A DNA stretch of 64,000 nucleotides from Pseudomonas sp. GGS8 (GCF_024168645.1 NZ_JALJWF010000001.1:5769501-5833500), one strand, 5' to 3'. Counted from the first letter of the stretch, positions 17,373 through 29,106 are shown. A program made the numbers and translations. The notes: a model not told the origin generated them from the sequence alone.

Positions 17373-18457
17373 AAAACCCCCTCAAGTTTCGTCATTTGTT
17401 GCTGCTGATCATCGTGATTAGCGCCTTGCTGTTGTTATTGCCGACCAAGGTTCAACCCGTCGCCTGGACACCGCCACCGGCGCCCTCCCTCGCCGATGGC
17501 ATCTACGCCGACAATCAGCGACTCAAAGGCGTGGAACGTGTCGGTGCCGCTGACATCGACGGCCCGGAGGCGTTGCTGCTGGAGAAAGACGTCCTCATCA
17601 CCGGCCTGCATGACGGCCGGTTGATTCGTACCAGCCTCGACGGCAAAACCACCCAGGTACTGGCCGTTACCGGCGGCAGGCCGTTGGGCCTGGCGCGGCA
17701 TCCCAATGGTCTGCTGGTGATCGCCGACGGGGTCAAGGGGTTGCTGTCGCTCGACGCTCAGGGCCGGTTGATTCCATTGACCACCACGGCCAACAACCTG
17801 CCCTTCGGTTTTACCAATGACGTGGCCATCGACAAGTCCGGGCATTACGCTTATTTCAGCGACGCCTCCAGCCGTTGGGGCTACGGCAAGGATGGCGAGG
17901 CGATCATCGAGCACGGCGGCGACGGCCGTTTGCTGCGTTATGACTTCCAGACCGGTAAAACGGCGGTCCTGCTGGAGAAACTGGAGTTCGCCAACGGCGT
18001 GACACTGGGGCCTGACGACGCATTTGTGCTGGTCAATGAAACCGGCGCCTATCGCATCAGCCGCTATTGGCTGACCGGGCCGAAAGCCGGCACTCACGAT
18101 CTGTTCATCGACAATTTGCCCGGGCTGCCGGACAACCTGGCATTCAATGGCCGCGACCGTTTCTGGGTGGCGCTGTATGCACCGCGCAATGCACTGCTCG
18201 ACGCCACGGCACCCTACCCTCTGGTACGCAAAATGATCGTGCGGGCGATGACTATCCTGCCCAAACCCTTGGAGAAACGCGCCTTCGTGCTGGGACTGGA
18301 CCTCGACGGCAAAGTGATTGCCAATCTGCAGGACGCCAGCAGCGGCAACTACTCCCCCATCACCACCGTGCGCGAGTATGGGGACTGGTTGTATCTGGGA
18401 TCGCTGAAAGCACGGCACATGGCACGGTTACCGTTGAGTGCAGCATTGCAGCCGTGA
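17369..18457 (+). CDS. Membrane-anchored SMP-30/strictosidine-synthase-like beta-propeller
   Basis: 362 residues. A single N-terminal hydrophobic helix (about 9-25) anchors or exports it. The rest is a six-bladed propeller of the SMP-30/gluconolactonase/Str_synth class (GRPLGLARHPNGLLVIADGVKG, FTNDVAIDKSGHYAYFSDASS, FANGVTLGPDDAFVLVNET, LPDNLAFNGRDRFWVAL). Family members hydrolyse lactones or bind small hydrophobic molecules. ATGA overlap with the hydroxylase gene shows they are co-translated, so it may act on the hydroxylated product in the periplasm. Confidence 0.83.
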   Translation: MKNPLKFRHLLLLIIVISALLLLLPTKVQPVAWTPPPAPSLADGIYADNQRLKGVERVGAADIDGPEALLLEKDVLITGLHDGRLIRTSLDGKTTQVLAVTGGRPLGLARHPNGLLVIADGVKGLLSLDAQGRLIPLTTTANNLPFGFTNDVAIDKSGHYAYFSDASSRWGYGKDGEAIIEHGGDGRLLRYDFQTGKTAVLLEKLEFANGVTLGPDDAFVLVNETGAYRISRYWLTGPKAGTHDLFIDNLPGLPDNLAFNGRDRFWVALYAPRNALLDATAPYPLVRKMIVRAMTILPKPLEKRAFVLGLDLDGKVIANLQDASSGNYSPITTVREYGDWLYLGSLKARHMARLPLSAALQP

Positions 18458-18470
18458 CAGTGATCAAACT

Positions 18471-18560
18471 GTGGGAGCGAGCGTGCTCGCGAAGGCGGTT
18501 TGACAGTCAACTTTGATGCTGGCTGGCATGGCCTCATTCGCGAGCAAGCCCGCTTGTGTC
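18471..18560. repeat. Inverted REP pair
   Basis: GTGGGAGCGAGCGTGCTCGCGAAGGCGG at 18471 (given here as the two halves GGGAGCGAG and CTCGCGAAGG) faces a second copy with TTCGCGAGCAAGCCCGC near 18538. It lies between two convergent genes, like the pair at 7864. Confidence 0.8.
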
Positions 18561-18701
18561 TTGCGCAGGAACCAGACGGAGGGTGGGGCATGGGGCACCC
18601 CGCATGGAGCCATAACATCGGACTCTGATCGCTCGAGGTGCTGGTATTGATCCCCGTTCCAATTTTGCAGTCACCGATCGTCGGTGACTCTGCATAGCGT
18701 C

Positions 18702-18944
18702 TCAGGACGGCGTCTGCAGTCGCTCAACGATCTTATTCTTGACCTCTACACGCTTCTGCTTGAGCTTCTTCAGTACCTCATCGCTGGGCGCATCCGATTG
18801 TGCGGACTCGGCCTTCAACACCTCCGCGTCCGCCTGGGAGTACTTGTTGAGCAGTGAATCCAGTAACGGATCCTTGGTGCGTTTTTGCAGGATCTCTTCC
18901 TTCGTGCAGCGCAAGTCCTGATAAAGGTCATGGGTCACCGGCAT
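18702..18944 (-). CDS. YdcH-like DUF465 small coiled-coil protein
   Basis: 80 residues, acidic-basic and helical, with the DUF465/YdcH look: an N-terminal HDLYQDLRCTKEEI segment, then LLNKYSQADAEVLKAE and a lysine-rich LKKLKQKRVEVKNKIVERL end. ATG 18944 has GGAGG seven bases upstream; an in-frame upstream ATG at 18974 does not. Function of the family is unclear. It is monocistronic and diverges from the DUF4142 gene. Confidence 0.75.
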   Translation of the reverse strand: MPVTHDLYQDLRCTKEEILQKRTKDPLLDSLLNKYSQADAEVLKAESAQSDAPSDEVLKKLKQKRVEVKNKIVERLQTPS

Positions 18945-19162
18945 GGAACACCTCCGTTTGTTAATCGGTGGCAAACGTGATCGATGGCGTTCGCCAAGTA
19001 TCAGAATGGCCTTGCTTACCCGGTTCTGTCGACCGTCTATCAGACCAGCGGTGTCCGTTCGTCGTCCTGTCGCAAATGCGATAAAACCTTTGTCCGAGCC
19101 CCTGCCTCCATTGAATAACGATCATCTGGATCGCCCATAAAAACCTGAGTGGAGAACGATCA

Positions 19163-19684
19163 ATGGACGGATTCACCCTGCGCCACCTCGCCTTGGCCGT
19201 AGCCTTGAGCACCGGTATGGGCACGGCTTTTGCCGCCACCTCCAACGACTTTGTCGATGACGCAGCCGCAGGTGGCATTGCGGAAGTCGAGACCAGCAAA
19301 CTGGCCCTGGAAAAAAGCTCATCGGCCGACATCAAGGCGTTTGCCAAGATGATGGTCACCGATCATTCCAAGGCCAACGAGGAACTGGCGGCACTGGCGA
19401 AAAAGCATGACATCAAGGTGCCGGACACGACGACGCTGGTCAAACAGGCCAAGGAGAAAATTCTTGATCTGCGCGATAAGTCCTTCGACACGGCTTATGC
19501 CAACAATCAAGTGAAGGCCCACGAAGAAACCATTGAACGGTTCAAGAAAGAAGCCAATACGGTGACCGACGACAGAGTCAAAGGCGCCACTGAGTTCAAG
19601 GCGTTCGCGCAAAAAATGTTGCCGACGCTGGAAAAGCACCTGGACATGGCGAAAAAACTCCAGGCGGCTCATCCCGATAAATAA
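19163..19684 (+). CDS. DUF4142 family exported protein
   Basis: 173 residues with a signal peptide (cleavage after GTAFA, near residue 24). The mature part is a ferritin-like helical bundle typical of DUF4142: NDFVDDAAAGGIAEVETSKLAL, SADIKAFAKMMVTDHSKANEEL, and VKAHEETIERFKKEA. Members of the family are periplasmic and often stress-induced in Pseudomonas. A GGAG (19,151) precedes the ATG by about eight bases. Promoter region lies in the 218 bases shared with the divergent DUF465 gene. Confidence 0.85.
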   Translation: MDGFTLRHLALAVALSTGMGTAFAATSNDFVDDAAAGGIAEVETSKLALEKSSSADIKAFAKMMVTDHSKANEELAALAKKHDIKVPDTTTLVKQAKEKILDLRDKSFDTAYANNQVKAHEETIERFKKEANTVTDDRVKGATEFKAFAQKMLPTLEKHLDMAKKLQAAHPDK

Positions 19685-19728
19685 GTAGCCCCAAGCCTTG
19701 AGGCCAGTCAGTCAAGGCGTGCGATCTT

Positions 19729-19852
19729 GTGGGAACGAGCCTGTGGCGAGGGGGCTTGCCCCCGTTGGGCCGTGCAGCGGACCCAGGACCTGCGAGCGCT
19801 GCGCACTCGAACGGGGGCAAGCCCCCTCGCCACACAAGCCCGCTCCCACATG
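19729..19852. repeat. REP cluster (two GGGGGCAAGCCCCC-type units, inverted)
   Basis: GTGGCGAGGGGGCTTGCCCCCGTT at 19743 and its inverse ending GCCCCCTCGCCACA at 19835 enclose about 50 bases. The whole block is a large imperfect hairpin between two convergent genes. Confidence 0.8.
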
Positions 19853-19879
19853 AATTGCCCAGTCAATGCAAATCCAGAA

Positions 19880-21991
19880 TCAGCCACCCAGCACGCTGCG
19901 GATCATGCGCAACAGTGCTTCAGGACCATAAGGTTTACTCAGCAGATAAGTATCGGGGCTGAGTTGGTGATTGCGCGAAATGATGTCCCGGGTATGGCCG
20001 GAGGTGAACAGCACGGCCACAGGAGGATTCTGCACCTTGGCCCAGGCGGCCAGGTCCGAGCTTTTGATCAAGCCGGGCATGACCACGTCGGTGAAGATCA
20101 GGTCCACCGCTACGCCGTCCAGCAACATCTGCATCGCCAGGTCACCGTTGGCCGCGGTCAGGGCCTGATAGCCCTCTTCGCGCAATAAGTCCACGACCGA
20201 ACTGCGCACCGCTTCGTCGTCCTCGACCATCAGAACGGTTTCATGCCCGCCCCGGTGCTGCGGAGCATGGCGCATTGTTTCATCAGGCAACGGGCGCAAG
20301 CTGCGAGGGAAATACAGCTGCACCCGGGTGCCTTGCCCGACGACGCTTGCAATCTCGATATGCCCGCCGCTCTGTTTGACGAAGCCGAACACCATGCTCA
20401 ACCCAAGGCCGGTGCCCTGGCCGTCAGCCTTGGTGGTGAAAAACGGTTCGAAGGCCTGCGCAACCACTTGCGGCGGCATGCCGACGCCCGAGTCAGCCAC
20501 CGTCACGCAGACATAATCGCCCGCGACGATCCCCTTGCCGGCGCAAAACTTGCGGTCGAGGACGATGTTCTCGGCACTCAGGGCAATGGTCCCCTCGCCT
20601 TTCATGGCATCCCGGGCGTTGATCGTGAGGTTGAGAATGGCGTTTTCCAGTTGATTGCAGTCCACAAAGAGGTGCCATGGATCGTCAGGTGCGGACACCT
20701 TGATCTGGATCATCTCTCCCAGCGCTCGCTGCAATAATTCCCCGAGGTTTTCGAAGATCTGCCGTGGGTCGCATACGGCCGGCGACAAGGGCTGACGACG
20801 GGCAAAGGCGAGCAATTGCGAAGACAATTTGGCCCCGCGCTCGACTGCGGCAATCGAGGCGCCGACCCGGCGTTGCACGTTGGCGTTGTCCGGTTCGTGA
20901 CGCGCCAGCAAATGCAGGTTGCCGGCAATCACCTGCAACAGGTTGTTGAAGTCATGGGCCACGCCCCCGGTAAGACCGCCGATGGCTTCGAGCTTCTGTG
21001 ATTGACGCAATTGTTCTTCTGCAGCTAGCCGCGCGTCGACTTCATCAGCGACTCGCTGCTCCAGGTTGCGGGTGAACTTGAGCAAGGACTCTTCGGCAAT
21101 CTTGCGTTCATGGATGTCGATCAACACCCCGGGAAAGCGGAAGGGTTCACCTTGCCTGTTGAACTCGCAACAGCCGCTGGCGAGCACCCACAAGTAACTG
21201 CCATCGGGACGCAGAACCCGGTATTCGGCGTTATAGGGCATGCCGGTTTCCACCGATTGGTTGATTCGCTCCTGAACCCAGCTGCGATCGTCGGGATGAA
21301 TCTGCATTTGGGCGATGGCCGGTGACAGGTTGGCCAGGTCCTGATCGGGCGGGTAGGAAAACGTGCGGGCGAATCGTTCGTCGGCAGACAACACATCAGC
21401 CTTGATGTCCCAGACGAACGAGCCGAGCAAAGCCCCGGCATTGAGGGCCAGGCGAACCCTTTCATTGTCGGCGCGGTAGGCGTTTTCGGCTTCCTGGCGT
21501 CGGCGTTCGGAAATCACATGGTCAGTGGTTTCAACCACCATCGCCATGACCCCGGCGGGACACCCGTCATCATTGGCGACCGGGCTGTAGTAAAGGTCCA
21601 TCCAGACGTCTTCGGGCACGCCATCGCGCAGCAGCACCAGTGCTTTGTTGTGATAGGACAAGGTGCCGCCCGCAAGGCAGGTGTCCACCACATGCCGATT
21701 GAATTCGGCGACCTCCGGCCAGCCCAGTTCCACCGGGGAACCCAGCAGGTAAGGATGACGCCCACCGGCAAATCTTGAGTAGGCGTCGTTATAGATCATG
21801 TAACCGGGGCGCCCCCACAGCATCACCATCGGCAGCGGTGAAGCGAGCAGTAACTGCACCGCGCTGCACAGGCTCCCGGGCCAGGTGTCGATGCGCCCAA
21901 GCTCGGTCAGGTTCCAGTCGAACGCACGAATGCGTTCGGCCATTTCGCCGCTCCAGCCGGTACATCCGTGGCTATTGTCTAGAAACTGCAT
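19880..21991 (-). CDS. Hybrid PAS sensor histidine kinase with receiver domain
   Basis: 703 residues, no membrane helix. Order: an N-terminal PAS-like segment (about 20-160, LGRIDTWPGSL, YNDAYSRFAG), a second PAS/PAC domain (about 180-300), a histidine-kinase core with GGVAHDFNNLLQVIAGN as H-box (about 345), ATPase motifs NARDAMKGEG and DSGVGMPPQVVAQAFEPFFTTK, and a C-terminal receiver (VLMVEDDEAVR and phospho-Asp in DLIFTDVVMPG). This layout is common for bacteriophytochrome-like or LOV-like soluble kinases, but no chromophore cysteine motif (GRNCRFLQ) is seen. ATG 21991 is preferred over 22042 by a nearer AGG. No partner regulator lies beside it. Confidence 0.88.
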   Translation of the reverse strand: MQFLDNSHGCTGWSGEMAERIRAFDWNLTELGRIDTWPGSLCSAVQLLLASPLPMVMLWGRPGYMIYNDAYSRFAGGRHPYLLGSPVELGWPEVAEFNRHVVDTCLAGGTLSYHNKALVLLRDGVPEDVWMDLYYSPVANDDGCPAGVMAMVVETTDHVISERRRQEAENAYRADNERVRLALNAGALLGSFVWDIKADVLSADERFARTFSYPPDQDLANLSPAIAQMQIHPDDRSWVQERINQSVETGMPYNAEYRVLRPDGSYLWVLASGCCEFNRQGEPFRFPGVLIDIHERKIAEESLLKFTRNLEQRVADEVDARLAAEEQLRQSQKLEAIGGLTGGVAHDFNNLLQVIAGNLHLLARHEPDNANVQRRVGASIAAVERGAKLSSQLLAFARRQPLSPAVCDPRQIFENLGELLQRALGEMIQIKVSAPDDPWHLFVDCNQLENAILNLTINARDAMKGEGTIALSAENIVLDRKFCAGKGIVAGDYVCVTVADSGVGMPPQVVAQAFEPFFTTKADGQGTGLGLSMVFGFVKQSGGHIEIASVVGQGTRVQLYFPRSLRPLPDETMRHAPQHRGGHETVLMVEDDEAVRSSVVDLLREEGYQALTAANGDLAMQMLLDGVAVDLIFTDVVMPGLIKSSDLAAWAKVQNPPVAVLFTSGHTRDIISRNHQLSPDTYLLSKPYGPEALLRMIRSVLGG

Positions 21992-22186
21992 CGACTGGCC
22001 TATGTCCTGTGAATGACATGTTTTCAGGCAGTGCAACAGCATGAGGAGACGCTGCCTGCCCGTCTGTTTCGAGCACTGCCAACGCCAATGGTTTCATAGA
22101 GGTATAGCTGATTCTCAACCGGCGCTTGTCGGGGCCGTATTTCGGCAAACGTGGTTGCCTCCTACGTACGTATCAATGTCGCAGGG

Positions 22187-25100
22187 TCAGCGGAAATCCC
22201 GGCTGCGCACATGGATACCGTCGAGCAATGAACTCAGGTCGCTCAAGCGTCCGGCAATCAGGTGCCGCACCTCGCCCACCTTTTCCCAGCGCCCATCGAT
22301 CTTGAGCAATTGCGAGCCGACCAATACCTGTCGTTGCCGTTCGGCCAGATCGCGCCAGACCACCACGTTGACGTTGCCGAACTCGTCTTCAAGCGTCACG
22401 AAGGTCACACCGCTGGCGGTTCCCGGACGCTGCCGACCGGTGACCAGCCCGGCAACGCTGACCGGACGCCCATGCTCGACCGCCAGCAATTCCCTGGAGC
22501 TGCGACAGCGTCGGGCTTTGAGTTCCGCCCGCAGCAACGCCAGTGGATGTGGGCCGAGAGTGGTGCCGACACTGGCGTAATCGGCTTGCAAGTCTTCGCC
22601 CACAGTAGGTTTGGGCAGATCCACCGCCGGCTCTTCCTGACTCGGCAGACCGGCAAACAAACCGAGCTGCTTCTGCACCCCCGCCACCTCCCAGCGCGCC
22701 CGATGCCGATCACCGGCCAGCCCACGCAGTGCACCGGCATCGGCCAGTTGTTCCTGGGCGCGGGCATCGAGTCGTGCCCGCTCGCCAAGGTCAGCGATGT
22801 CGGCAAACGCCCCTTTCGATCTTGCCATCTCGATGCGCCGGGCATCATCTTCGCGAAAGCCCTTGATCATCCGCAGCCCCATGCGAATCGCCGGCTGCGC
22901 GCCGGTGATCGGTTCCAGGCTGCAATCCCAGTCGCTGGCCCGCACATCCACGGGGCGAATCTGCAAATGATGGCGGCGGGCGTCCTGGAGAATCTGGTCC
23001 GGGCTGTAGAAACCCATGGGCCAGCTGTTGATCAGCGCACAGGCAAAAGCCGCCGGCTCGTGGCATTTCAACCAGCAACTGGCGTAGGTCAGCAAGGCGA
23101 AACTGGCGGCGTGGGACTCGGGAAAACCGTAATCGCCGAAACCTTTGATCTGCTCGAAGATCTGCGCGGCAAACTCCGCCGTGTAGCCGTTTTTCCTCAT
23201 GCCGTCCGCCAGGCGTTCCTTGTGTGGCTCCAGTCCGCCATGGCGTTTCCACGCGGCCATGGAACGGCGTAATTGATCGGCCTCGCCGGGGCTGTAGTCG
23301 GCGGCAACAATCGCAATCTGCATCACCTGCTCCTGGAACAGCGGCACGCCCAGGGTGCGCTTGAGCACCGCTTCAAGCTCTTTCGACGGGTATTTCACCT
23401 CTTCTTCGCCCTTACGCCGCCGCAGATAGGGATGCACCATCCCGCCCTGAATCGGCCCCGGACGAACGATCGCCACCTCGATCACCAAATCGTAGAAGTT
23501 CTTGGGTTTGAGCCTGGGCAACATCGACATCTGTGCCCTGGACTCGATCTGGAACACCCCAATGGTGTCCGCATGGCCGATCATCTCGTAGGTTTGCGGG
23601 TCTTCGGCCGGCACCGTCGCCAGGCTCAGGTCACGGCCCCGGTGCCGACGCAGCAGATCGAAACAACGGCGAATCGCGCTGAGCATGCCCAGCGCCAGAA
23701 TATCGACCTTGAGCAGCCCGACCGCATCCAGATCGTCCTTGTCCCACTGGATGATGGTGCGCTCGGCCATGGCGGCATTTTCCACCGGCACCAGGCTGTC
23801 CAGAGGCTGCTCGGAAATCACAAAACCGCCTGGGTGCTGGGACAGGTGCCGGGGAAAACCGATCAACTGTTGGGTCAGGCTCAGCACTCGGCGCAACACC
23901 GGGCTATCGGGATCGAAACCACCTTCACGCAGACGCTCGACGGGCGGCGCCTGATCACTCCAGTGGCCGCAACAGTCGGCCAGAGCGTTGACCTGATCCG
24001 GCGGCAAACCCAACGCCTTGGCCACGTCGCGTACTGCGCCGGCACCGTGGTAAGTGCTGACCACCGCCGTCAGCGCCGCACGAGCCCGGCCATAACGCTG
24101 AAACACATACTGCAGGACTTCTTCGCGCCGCTCGTGCTCGAAATCCACGTCGATATCCGGCGGTTCGTTGCGCTCCCTGGAGAGAAAGCGTTCGAACAGC
24201 AGCGTGCTCCGATCCGGGTCGATCTCGGTGATCCCCAGCACGAAGCACACCGCCGAATTGGCGGCAGAACCGCGGCCCTGACAAAGAATGTGTTGCTGGT
24301 GGGCGAAATTCACAATGTCGTGAACCGTCAGGAAATAACTCTCGTACCCCAGCTCGGCTATCAGCTCCAGTTCCTTGTCGATCTGCGCCAACACCTCGGC
24401 CTTGGGGCTTTTTTTCCAGCGCCACTGAATGCCTTTTTCAGCCAACGCCCGCAGCCAGGACGCGGCCGTGTGACCGTCGGGAACCAGCTCCCGGGGATAT
24501 TGATAGCGCAACTGACTGAGGTCGAAAGTACAGCGTCGGGCGATGTTCAGGGTCTCGTCGAGCAATGTCTGCGGGTAGAGATCGCGCAAATCGTCGAAGC
24601 TGCGCAAATGCCGTTCACCATTAGGGTGCAAACGCAACCCGGCCTCGGCCACCGGCAGGTGATGGCGGATCGCGGTCATGGTGTCCTGCAAGGCGCGCCG
24701 GCCCCGGGTGTGCATGTGCACATCGCCGCTGGCCACCGCCGGGATTCGCAGCTCCCGCGCCAGGGTCAGCAGCGCCTCCAGTCGCCGAGTGTCGTCCTGC
24801 CCGCGATGTAACTGAACGCTCAGCCACAGGCGCTCGGCGAAGGTCTGCTTCAGCCAGTGGCCCTGCGCAAAGTCATCAACGGCGTCAGGCGCCCACAACA
24901 CCAACAGCCCCGGCAACGGCTCGCTGAAGTCCTCCCGCAGCACTTGATACTGGCCTTTCTGCGTGCGGCGTCTGGCGCGGGTGATCAGTCGGCACAGGGT
25001 TTGGTAACCCTCGAGGTTTTCCACCAGCAGTACCAGTTTCGGGCCGCCTTCGATGCGCATTTCGCTGCCGATGATCAGCGGCAGCTCCACGGCCTTGGAT

Positions 25101-25264
25101 GCCTGCCAGGCACGGACGATACCCGCCAGCGTGCATTCGTCGGTGATTGCCAGCGCTTGATAGCCCTGCTTTTTCGCCCGTTGAAAAAGCTCAAGCGCAC
25201 TGGAAGCACCGCGCTGAAAACTGAAGTTCGACAGGCAATGCAGCTCGGCATAGTCGACGCTCAT
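22187..25264 (-). CDS. dnaE2: Error-prone DNA polymerase III alpha (DnaE2/ImuC)
   Basis: 1,025 residues. An N-terminal PHP domain ([17 protein letters not shown]) is followed by the C-family polymerase palm with the aspartates in the [14 protein letters not shown] block, the RGSAANS motif, and a C-terminal OB-fold. DnaE2 copies damaged templates during SOS-induced mutagenesis and needs ImuB for access to the clamp. ATG 25264 overlaps the imuB stop codon (ATGA). It is the last gene of the lexA2-imuA-imuB-dnaE2 operon and should be LexA2-controlled. Many long antisense ORFs over this gene are GC-driven shadows. Confidence 0.95.
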   Translation of the reverse strand: MSVDYAELHCLSNFSFQRGASSALELFQRAKKQGYQALAITDECTLAGIVRAWQASKAVELPLIIGSEMRIEGGPKLVLLVENLEGYQTLCRLITRARRRTQKGQYQVLREDFSEPLPGLLVLWAPDAVDDFAQGHWLKQTFAERLWLSVQLHRGQDDTRRLEALLTLARELRIPAVASGDVHMHTRGRRALQDTMTAIRHHLPVAEAGLRLHPNGERHLRSFDDLRDLYPQTLLDETLNIARRCTFDLSQLRYQYPRELVPDGHTAASWLRALAEKGIQWRWKKSPKAEVLAQIDKELELIAELGYESYFLTVHDIVNFAHQQHILCQGRGSAANSAVCFVLGITEIDPDRSTLLFERFLSRERNEPPDIDVDFEHERREEVLQYVFQRYGRARAALTAVVSTYHGAGAVRDVAKALGLPPDQVNALADCCGHWSDQAPPVERLREGGFDPDSPVLRRVLSLTQQLIGFPRHLSQHPGGFVISEQPLDSLVPVENAAMAERTIIQWDKDDLDAVGLLKVDILALGMLSAIRRCFDLLRRHRGRDLSLATVPAEDPQTYEMIGHADTIGVFQIESRAQMSMLPRLKPKNFYDLVIEVAIVRPGPIQGGMVHPYLRRRKGEEEVKYPSKELEAVLKRTLGVPLFQEQVMQIAIVAADYSPGEADQLRRSMAAWKRHGGLEPHKERLADGMRKNGYTAEFAAQIFEQIKGFGDYGFPESHAASFALLTYASCWLKCHEPAAFACALINSWPMGFYSPDQILQDARRHHLQIRPVDVRASDWDCSLEPITGAQPAIRMGLRMIKGFREDDARRIEMARSKGAFADIADLGERARLDARAQEQLADAGALRGLAGDRHRARWEVAGVQKQLGLFAGLPSQEEPAVDLPKPTVGEDLQADYASVGTTLGPHPLALLRAELKARRCRSSRELLAVEHGRPVSVAGLVTGRQRPGTASGVTFVTLEDEFGNVNVVVWRDLAERQRQVLVGSQLLKIDGRWEKVGEVRHLIAGRLSDLSSLLDGIHVRSRDFR

Positions 25265-26676
25265 GCGAACCAGCCTTGCAGCCACAACGGGCCATATTCA
25301 CCCACCGCCCGGTAGGCCCAGCCCTGCTGGCCGGAACGGGTCTCGATCAGGTAGTAATCGCGGCGCACGTCGTCGCCGTCCCACCAGCCGGACTCGATGC
25401 GCTCCGGCCCCATGAGAATGCGCGTCGAGCCTTCGTGTACCGCCTGCGGTTCAGTCAGCAACCAGCCCGGACGTTGCACCGCAGGCAGCCCCCCGCAGGC
25501 CTGGCTGTCGACAGTGGTCTGCCACGCGCATTCCGGCCGGTGATCGGCCTGGAAGCGCAAGCCCTGTACCGCGTCATCCCCCAGCCGTGCGCGCAAGCGT
25601 TCGCGCAGTTGCTCCCAGGGCAAGGATTGCTGCGGACGGTCGTCGAACAGTTCCTGACGCTGGGGCACGAAGGCTGGTAGATCTTCAGCGCGCAGACGAA
25701 AACCGCGCACCGGCGCCTCGACCTTGACTTGTTCCAGACGTCCTCGGGCCAGTTCGAACAGCATCGCCGGATCGCGCTCGGCGCTGAGAAGGCCGACCTT
25801 GATCACGGTGTCCGGCAACCCCGCGTGCTCCAGGTGCAAATCGAAACGTTGCACACCGCTGTCTCGGCCGCAGAGGAACGCCGACAGATCGCCAGTCAAT
25901 CGTCTTAAAGGAAACAACAATGCCTGATGGGATTGCACATCGAAGTTGAGCTCGATGCGCACATCGAAACGGTCCGGTGGCAGGTAAAACGCCAGCGCCA
26001 GCCGCCGTTCACCGAACAGGCTGTCCAGATGCTTGAGCACCTGGGCCTCGAAACGCCGGGCCAGACTATGCCGGGGCAACGCCTGCACCTGACTCAAGGT
26101 GCGCAGCCCCATGCGCGATAACGTTGTGGCAACGCTGGGCTCCAGGGCGATCCGGTCGACGGGCAACTGCCCCAGGTGATGCTGCAAGGCGTCATTGTCC
26201 GGCACCACCAGACCGTCATAAACGTTGGCCAGCACCCGCGCCGCCACCGGGTTGGGCGCGGCGACAATCCGATGGCGAAACCCCAGCTCAGTGAGCTCGG
26301 CGCGCAGCCGCGCCTCGAACTGCGGCCAGGGCCCGAACAAGCCCAGACTGGATTCGATTTCAAACACCACGGCGCGCGGGTAATGCACGCTGACCTGGGA
26401 GCTGAACCGATAGGCCCAGGCGGCCAGGAACTGCTGCCAATGTTCGATTTCGGCGGCATCGTATTCGGCGGTGACGAACCCTTTGCTCAGCGCCTGGGCG
26501 GCAGTCATCGACTGACCGGGTCGCAAACCCAGCGCCCGCGCCGAGCCGTTGACCGCCTGCAGCACCCGACGCTGGGCCGGGCCGGTCAGCAGCGCCAGCG
26601 GCTCCTCGGGGTCGGGGCGCTGACGCAGTACCGCGTCCAGCGCCAATTGCGGGAAGACAATGCAAACCCAGCGCAT
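25261..26676 (-). CDS. imuB: ImuB, Y-family polymerase-like SOS protein
   Basis: 471 residues starting [14 protein letters not shown], the typical ImuB opening. The Y-family fold is retained ([24 protein letters not shown], helix-hairpin-helix [16 protein letters not shown]). ImuB proteins lack polymerase catalytic carboxylates and act as a bridge between DnaE2, ImuA and the beta clamp. ATG 26676 lies seven bases beyond the imuA stop. The gene sits exactly where expected in the cassette. Confidence 0.93.
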   Translation of the reverse strand: MRWVCIVFPQLALDAVLRQRPDPEEPLALLTGPAQRRVLQAVNGSARALGLRPGQSMTAAQALSKGFVTAEYDAAEIEHWQQFLAAWAYRFSSQVSVHYPRAVVFEIESSLGLFGPWPQFEARLRAELTELGFRHRIVAAPNPVAARVLANVYDGLVVPDNDALQHHLGQLPVDRIALEPSVATTLSRMGLRTLSQVQALPRHSLARRFEAQVLKHLDSLFGERRLALAFYLPPDRFDVRIELNFDVQSHQALLFPLRRLTGDLSAFLCGRDSGVQRFDLHLEHAGLPDTVIKVGLLSAERDPAMLFELARGRLEQVKVEAPVRGFRLRAEDLPAFVPQRQELFDDRPQQSLPWEQLRERLRARLGDDAVQGLRFQADHRPECAWQTTVDSQACGGLPAVQRPGWLLTEPQAVHEGSTRILMGPERIESGWWDGDDVRRDYYLIETRSGQQGWAYRAVGEYGPLWLQGWFA

Positions 26677-26683
26677 GGCAACC

Positions 26684-27300
26684 TCAATGCCCCACGGCAA
26701 AGGCAATCGGCGCCGAACGGGCCAGCCCGCCCCGGCACTTGAGCACTCGCAACTGAGCAGGCTTGGCATCGATGGCGATGCGCAGGGCCGCTGGCGACGG
26801 GTTGATGGCTTCACTGAGCGAGCGATAGGCGAACGCCAGGGTCTGGCCGGTTTCGGCCGCCACCTGCAAACGTCGCAACGCCCGGTCGTCGGCCTTGTGC
26901 GGCCAACACAACACCGCCCCGCAACTGCCCGAACGCAGGCATTGTTCCGCCGCCCACAGCGCATCGCGCTCGCTGGCCTGGATGATCGACAACTGGCGCA
27001 GATCGACCCCGGCGTTCTGCCAGGCCTGGGGATACGGCACGTAAGGCGGCGCCACCAGCACGATGCGCTCGCCCGCCGCCGACAACCGCGCCAGCGTCGG
27101 CCATACCAGTTGCAACTCACCCACGCCCTGCCCCGCCAGGAGGATTTCACTCAGCGCCGCTTCCGGCCAGCCACCGCTCGGCAAGGCCGCATCCAGTGCT
27201 GCATGCCCCGTGGGTTGCGGGCTGACGGTCGGTGACGCAGGCCGGCCCTTCCAGACCTGGCCGCCATTGAACAGCGTATCCAGCGCAACGACGGCGCCCA

Positions 27301-27301
<1 letters not shown>
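26684..27301 (-). CDS. imuA: ImuA, RecA-like SOS mutagenesis protein
   Basis: 205 residues. ImuA is a RecA/SulA-like protein of the translesion mutasome. It shows a RecA-like opening (GHAALDAALPSGGWPEAALSEIL), where the Walker A site is weak or missing, and the IVLVAPPYVPYP strand. ATG 27301 abuts the lexA2 stop codon (TGATG). Together with imuB and dnaE2 it forms the standard mutasome. Confidence 0.9.
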
Positions 27302-27918
<617 letters not shown>

Positions 27919-28004
27919 TTGTACTCCTCCGGCTTTTTCCTGGCAAGGACTTGCTCGACATCTGCCCTGTACGTGATGCCTTGCCGAAGGCTGCGGTCCG
28001 ATAT

Positions 28005-28892
28005 TTAGCCGATGCGCAATGCGCGCAGGTCAAGGCAGCCGTCCTGGAGCGGCGGGCACCAGTAGTAGCCACCAGTGATCGGTCGGCTGATGCGGTACAA
28101 GCCGTCGGTAATGCCGTCTTCCAGACCGCTCATGCGCCGCAGTTGGGCTTCGAATGCATCGAGGGAAAAACCGAACGCCAGGAACATCAGGCCGGCGCGA
28201 TCGCCTTCGATCCACGGCATTGAGCGACGGACCACAAAGGCTTCAGGTGCGAAGCTTTCCTGGGCGGTGCGTTTGACGTGGGCGGAGATCGGAGCGTCGT
28301 CGAGCTCTTCGTTGTCGCTCAGGCGCCGGCCCATGATGTTGTCCTTCTCGTGGGACGGCATCGCGTGGAAACCTTTCAAATCATGCTGCCACTGCTGGAT
28401 CGCGGCGAAGCTGCCACCGACCAGCCCCTCAGCGCCCTCGCCCAGTAGCGCAGCGGCTACAGCGGCTTCGTCGTGAGGGTTTTCGGTGCCGTCTTCGTAA
28501 CCGGTCAGGTCGTGGCCGGTCATGTGCCGGAAGGTTTCGTTCATCTGCACCAGACGCAGGGCCGGTGCCAGCGCGGCTTCGATCGCGTGGCTGCGATTGA
28601 GCAATTCGCCACGGTCAACACCGTGCAGCCAGCACCAGAGCGCGTGTTGGGTCGACGGGTTGTCGACACCGACACCGACCAGCGCAGGAAAGGCGCGCAA
28701 GCCGTCGATCTGCGCGTGCAGCGCCTTGACCAGGGATTCGCCGAAACCGACCACCGCCGATTTTCCGTCCACCAGGCGCGTCAGGTTATCCAGCGCCGCC
28801 GGCAGTGCCTCGGCGGATTCGAGGGCGAAGAACATATGACGAGCTTGAGGCGGAACTGGGGTGGCGAGGATGCCCGGCTGGTAGTAACTCAT
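28005..28892 (-). CDS. DyP-type haem peroxidase
   Basis: 295 residues. The dye-decolorising peroxidase signature GYEDG (131-135) with the distal Asp134, the likely proximal H205 (SAHVKRT), and R222/R223 are present. This short form is the bacterial class (YfeX-like) that is cytoplasmic or encapsulated. No encapsulin gene is next to it. ATG 28892 follows GGAG by five bases. The gene stands alone; its upstream region has no obvious Fur box. DyPs oxidise dyes, lignin-like phenols or porphyrinogens. Confidence 0.92.
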   Translation of the reverse strand: MSYYQPGILATPVPPQARHMFFALESAEALPAALDNLTRLVDGKSAVVGFGESLVKALHAQIDGLRAFPALVGVGVDNPSTQHALWCWLHGVDRGELLNRSHAIEAALAPALRLVQMNETFRHMTGHDLTGYEDGTENPHDEAAVAAALLGEGAEGLVGGSFAAIQQWQHDLKGFHAMPSHEKDNIMGRRLSDNEELDDAPISAHVKRTAQESFAPEAFVVRRSMPWIEGDRAGLMFLAFGFSLDAFEAQLRRMSGLEDGITDGLYRISRPITGGYYWCPPLQDGCLDLRALRIG

Positions 28893-29106
28893 ATGAACTC
28901 CTTTAGAAAGAGCGTGAAGTTTAACCGGGGGATCATTACTTGTGTGTTCTCACAGGCAAAAGATCGGCTTTCATGAGTGGATGAGACGACAAATACGCGA
29001 TCCACAACATCGAGCCAAAAAACCATAAGATGAGTCATGACAAGCCAGGCCGAGGTCTGCTAAAACGATTCATCAGTGCATCACCCAATCCAGACGGGGT
29101 AGCGAC

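Noticed and set aside
23273..24811. 512-codon open frame on the + strand
   Set aside because: It lies wholly antisense to dnaE2, whose protein is well conserved; a GC-rich third-position shadow.
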